A DNA stretch of 42,290 nt from JALJPB01 sp034111045 (GTDB lineage: Bacteria; Pseudomonadota; Gammaproteobacteria; Enterobacterales; Alteromonadaceae): the NCBI GenBank assembly GCA_034111045.1, contig JAWUYA010000018.1:1-42290 (forward strand), in the 5' to 3' direction. The translations under genes were made by a program, and so were the position numbers. A model generated the notes under the pieces. The model searched no databases and was not told the DNA's origin. It saw only the letters and a program-made list of their open reading frames with translations. Below, piece after piece: positions 41,296 to 42,290 of this stretch. Within the stretch, counting starts at the first letter, position 1. Every line of letters starts with the position of its first letter.

Positions 41296-42290
41296 CTGAG
41301 GGATCTCCACGAATTTCAAAACTTAAATACTTGCTTGTGGTGCAGCGATTAATGAATTCATTTCATCCATCGCTGCTTTCCAGTGCTTTTTTAACAGTTT
41401 AAGCTGTTTATCTTTATATGCTCGTAGTCCAATAAATTGGTTAGATAACACATTACGGTTTTTAATGGAGTTGGCCTGATAACGTCGATGTTTTCCAGCC
41501 GCTTTTACCGCTAAACCGAGTAAGAATAATAAGTATTGTGCAACCAATGCTATGAGAAGTAATACCTGTAGTCGTGGGAAATTTCTAGAGCCACATCTAT
41601 TCATTTTCAGCCCTGTTTTCAAATCTCGAAAGCTTTCCTCAATCTGCATTCGCGTGGCATATATTTTACAACTTTTTTTGATAAATACTGTGTTTTATTC
41701 AAAGAGGTTGCCAGTAACCATGGCTCTTTTTCACGTTCAGCACCGGCTCTAAATTTCTTGCTTTTTCTGGCTCGCTCTCCTGTCGCTGTCTTATCTTTTC
41801 GTCCTTTAGCTTTACGCCATACGACGATCATTCTCTATTCAAAAGACTGCTTCATATCTGGTTGGTATTGCCCTCAATCTTTAGGCTGTAATCTACCTAG
41901 TTGATAAAGTGACTTGACTGGAAGCCATGTAGTATCTCGTTTCTTCTTATCAAACGTTTTATTTCTTACTCTGCCAACAAAGACCCAGCCAAGTGACCTA
42001 CCAGCGTGAACCAAGGGATCCTAAAGCCTGCATCAGTGACAATAACTGGTTTGACATTTTTAGGTAATATCGCCTTTAATTTTTGCCTAAATAACCGATG
42101 GGTTTTAGGCTTCTCTTTAAGGTTCAATGGGTGAATTTCTTCATAAAGCGTTAATGAACGCCCTTGGGTGGCAATCGATGCACGAGTGAGAAAATGTTGC
42201 TTACGAGTATCCATGTCTGACCAATCAACATGAATAATAGGCTGTTTATTTCGACCAACAATAGCAGCACACATCCGACTATAAATGAGG
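41296..42290 (-). mobile_element. IS4-family (IS10-type) element, right side beyond window
   Basis: The end CTGAGGGATCTCCACGAATT at 41296 closely matches the IS10 terminus (CTGAGAGATCCCC). A transposase gene reading on the minus strand begins 27 bases inside it. The other end lies outside the window, so target duplication cannot be checked; the adjoining 9 bases are GATCAGAGC. The element is decayed (see transposase). Confidence 0.75.
41323..42290 (-). pseudogene. IS4-family transposase, broken by several frameshifts
   Basis: The coding sequence enters from the right edge and shifts frame at least three times. Recognisable blocks in order: HVDWSDMDTRKQHF (first catalytic Asp), VIVTDAGFRIPWF (second Asp), FVGRVRNKTFDKKKRDTTW in another frame, KKFRAGAEREKEPWLLATS, and IYATRMQIEESFRDLKTG, the YREK signature with the catalytic Glu. 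The last shift falls at an A7 run (41673-41679 on the plus strand as T7). The multiple disruptions make the protein non-functional; a programmed shift could explain one break but not all. Confidence 0.88.

Noticed and set aside
41673..41679. A7 run in the IS4 transposase as a programmed frameshift
   Set aside because: It would fix only one of at least three frame breaks, and IS10-type elements do not use programmed frameshifting.

Overview
The window looks like part of the chromosome of an AT-rich marine gammaproteobacterium of the Alteromonadales, most like Colwellia or a close relative. The basis is protein content, the E. coli-like order of the lnt-miaB-ubiF-tRNA and hemA-prfA-prmC/lolB-ispE-prs neighbourhoods, a GlyGly-CTERM protein, and small families typical of that order (DUF2986, DUF3014). 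The species is inferred; no 16S gene is present.

Layout. 1-1434: the first codons of an exported protein running off the left edge, then an intact ISAs1-family element. 1523-3633: a two-gene signalling operon, a receiver-CheC fusion followed by a PAS-GGDEF diguanylate cyclase. 3938-9469 (minus): the envelope/RNA-maturation operon miaB-ybeZ-ybeY-corC-lnt. ubiF is divergent at 9868-11049. 11095-11747 (minus): a five-tRNA operon Met-Leu-Gln-Gln-Leu behind a strong stringent-type promoter. 12213-17440 (minus): lolB-ispE-prs-rplY-pth-ychF. 17678-24720 (plus): hemA-prfA-prmC-sirB2-sirB1, a DUF819 permease, then kdsA. 24914-34511: an unknown two-helix membrane protein, hpf, an exported cyclophilin with a GlyGly-CTERM tail, an acyl-CoA thioesterase, a SpoU-type RNA methylase, a DUF2986 protein, dbpA, zapE, a DUF2884 (YggN-like) protein and a DUF3014 protein. 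34833-34945 is the 4.5S SRP RNA.

The right end (about 34.9-42.3 kb) is accessory and decaying. It holds a dead peptide-ABC ATPase fragment, a complete TonB-dependent receptor next to a frameshifted STN-domain remnant, and then a short integron-type cassette array with no integrase in view (CALIN-like). Cassette 1 carries a DUF2971 protein and ends in a recognisable attC site. Cassette 2 carries an O-methyltransferase-like protein and has a second attC whose right half is missing where an IS10-type IS4-family element begins. A 145-bp inverted-repeat element sits exactly at the attC crossover triplet GTT between the two cassettes. That transposase is itself broken by several frameshifts.

The core genes cover lipoprotein maturation and sorting (lnt, lolB), ribosome and tRNA quality (ybeY, miaB, pth, ychF, prfA, prmC, rplY, hpf, dbpA, 4.5S RNA), and precursor supply (hemA, ispE, prs, kdsA, ubiF). 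The most novel part is the cassette array and the inverted-repeat element inserted in its attC core.
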